27,271 bases of DNA, from NCBI GenBank assembly GCA_003427395.1, contig BFEA01000463.1, positions 689,671 to 716,941 of the forward strand, written 5' to 3'. The stretch's first letter is position 1; each line of letters opens with the position of its first letter. The notes beneath the pieces were generated by a model that saw only the letters and a list, made by a program, of their open reading frames with translations, was not told where the DNA came from and ran no database searches. The position numbers and the translations under genes are program-made. This document shows positions 25,925 to 27,271 of the stretch, piece by piece. The stretch is from Chara braunii (Eukaryota; Streptophyta; Charophyceae; Charales; Characeae).

Positions 25925-26530
25925 GAAAAAAAAAAAAAAAACGGTGCCGGAAAAAGAAAAGAAAAAAAAACTATCCTATTCTAAGCGGAACCAATACAAA
26001 CATCCAAAATACCCCAACACCCAAAACTTATCTACGCGGAACCAACCAAAGTCCACCGGAACTGTCCTATTCTACACTGAGGACAAGGTCTGTGGCAACT
26101 ATAGGGTGTTCATGTGCAATGTGGTGTGGGACAAATTAAACCTCTACTAGACTACTACATTTGTTCTTTGAGTTTATATCTCTATCCTATTCTCTGCCAG
26201 GCTCTTCCAGGTCTCACACCTCCAACCCGGTAGGTTACAGAGCACCACGACTCGCCCCAGTTCCGGCCAGCGCCGACAGCAACCCCGAGTCTGTCTATTT
26301 TCTTATTTTAGGCAGCATTCACATGAGATACTTACACTAGCACTTTTTTACTTACTTGTGGACGGAATTGCAGCCAGATGCGTACAGGTCCCGTTCGTCA
26401 TGATTGTGCTAGTGCCAGTGCTTCCTGCTTCCTGGGAGTGATGTTTCCCTTTCTCTGTTCTGTAACTTATCTGTCAATCATTGCACAGGTGTATGGCAGT
26501 TCCTTAAACCACCACTACCTTTCACAGGCA
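25925..26530. other. Unassigned spacer
   Basis: Begins with A runs, then ordinary unique-looking sequence. Short frames exist but none is recognisable. Confidence 0.45.
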
Positions 26531-26628
26531 AACTCTAAACCTCCTAAGGGGCTATCCACACTAAACTCAAAACCTCCTAAGGGCCTATCCAACTGAACTC
26601 AAAACCTCCTAAGGGCCTATCCACACTA
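26531..26628. repeat. Three tandem ~33-bp units
   Basis: Units at 26531-26563, 26564-26595 and 26596-26628 share AACTCAAAACCTCCTAAGGG and CTATCCA. They are nearly identical, which suggests recent duplication. Confidence 0.9.
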
Positions 26629-27147
26629 CCCTCTTTAGCTGGATAGAACACCCAGTGATTATGGTTCTATTTGGATTGAAGGTTGCTCCAAATACAGCTA
26701 TAATGACAAGGCATTCTACTCTGGTGCAGATGGTACCAGGTCCTTTTTTGTCAAAATTGCCAAATTTGGAGTCACACTTTGCCCGTCAACCCATCAAATT
26801 CACTACTGGGGCATACTCACACTACTGGTAGTCCCTCTTTTTTTTGGGGGGGGAAAAGTTTCGAGATGCCCCTGAAATTTCCATTAATTTGCTGCGTGCC
26901 CCTCTGAGTGCCGACTTACCCTGTCGTGCCCCTGGGGCCTCTGAAGTTTTCTGCAGGCCCCTGTCAGCACGGGGCACAACTTTCCGCTATGCCATTACTG
27001 GACCACGGATGGCGTTTCGTCGGTACCTCCTCGAAATGCCCTCACAAGGGGCATGCATCTTTTTGTGACGCCCTTGCAGCAGGCCACCGAAAATGCTGCA
27101 GCAGTCACTCTCTTCACTTTCTCTGGTTGGAGTTGCTGCCGTGCGAA
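26629..27147. other. Unassigned stretch with repeated TGCCCCT words
   Basis: TGCCCCT or GGCCCCT recurs at about 26870, 26898, 26926 and 26958 within an open but unrecognised plus-strand frame (26844-27068). A GAAG|GTGAGT donor-like site (about 27145-27155) merges into the GT repeat, so it may be chance. Confidence 0.4.
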
Positions 27148-27148
27148 G

Positions 27149-27179
<31 letters not shown>

Positions 27180-27181
27180 TT

Positions 27182-27271
<90 letters not shown>
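27148..27271. repeat. (GT)n-(GA)n microsatellite at the window end
   Basis: GT repeats run to 27232 with one interruption near 27181, then GA repeats run to the end of the window, so the right edge is not seen. Confidence 0.97.

Overview
This is eukaryotic nuclear DNA. It is a mosaic of microsatellites, nested transposable elements and gene-like fragments, with no operon structure and no bacterial genes. The chromovirus-like Ty3/gypsy element, the plant-type DNA transposon termini and the overall texture suggest a streptophyte green alga or plant. My best single guess is a charophyte such as Chara; this comes from memory of similar retroelement wording and was not checked. The sequence also carries library artefacts: two exact Nextera mate-pair junction adapters, an 84-base N gap and a single N.

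Layout. Positions 1-763 are low-complexity repeats. Positions 764-9804 hold one decayed minus-strand Ty3/gypsy retrotransposon: a 5' LTR (9804-8498), a Met-tRNA-type primer binding site, a leader, gag pieces with a CCHC zinc knuckle, protease, RT, RNase H, integrase and chromodomain-like tail, a polypurine tract (1718-1730) and a 3' LTR cut off at 764. Two younger blocks interrupt it: a 514-bp fold-back MITE in gag (7098-7611) and a roughly 1.2-kb microsatellite and palindrome block (about 5475-6725). Positions 9811-10310 hold a tandem pair of composite simple-repeat units and a hairpin. Positions 10568-10794 carry a short frameshifted gene fragment. Around the N gap (11494-11577) lie a misassembled mate-pair junction and a higher-order tandem repeat that starts like a coding exon.

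Positions 13593-16010 on the plus strand are one long reading frame broken by nine in-frame stops. It resembles a widespread multicopy protein family (DUF7869-type) that looks transposase-like. It is followed by an intact, unrecognised 306-aa ORF (16871-17791) with an adjacent AATAAA signal. This pair is the best candidate here for an undescribed element or gene. A diverged satellite array follows (17960-18990).

From 20.4 kb on there are SINE-like repeats with A-tails, one candidate spliced exon on the minus strand, and a cluster of PIF/Harbinger-like MITEs at 22.65-24.8 kb. One of those copies is split by a second 1131-bp element with perfect 25-bp termini and a TAA target duplication; a neighbouring copy shows the empty site. 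The window ends in (GT)n(GA)n. There is little functional cooperation to describe: most coding sequence is dead transposon, and the value lies in the insertion history.
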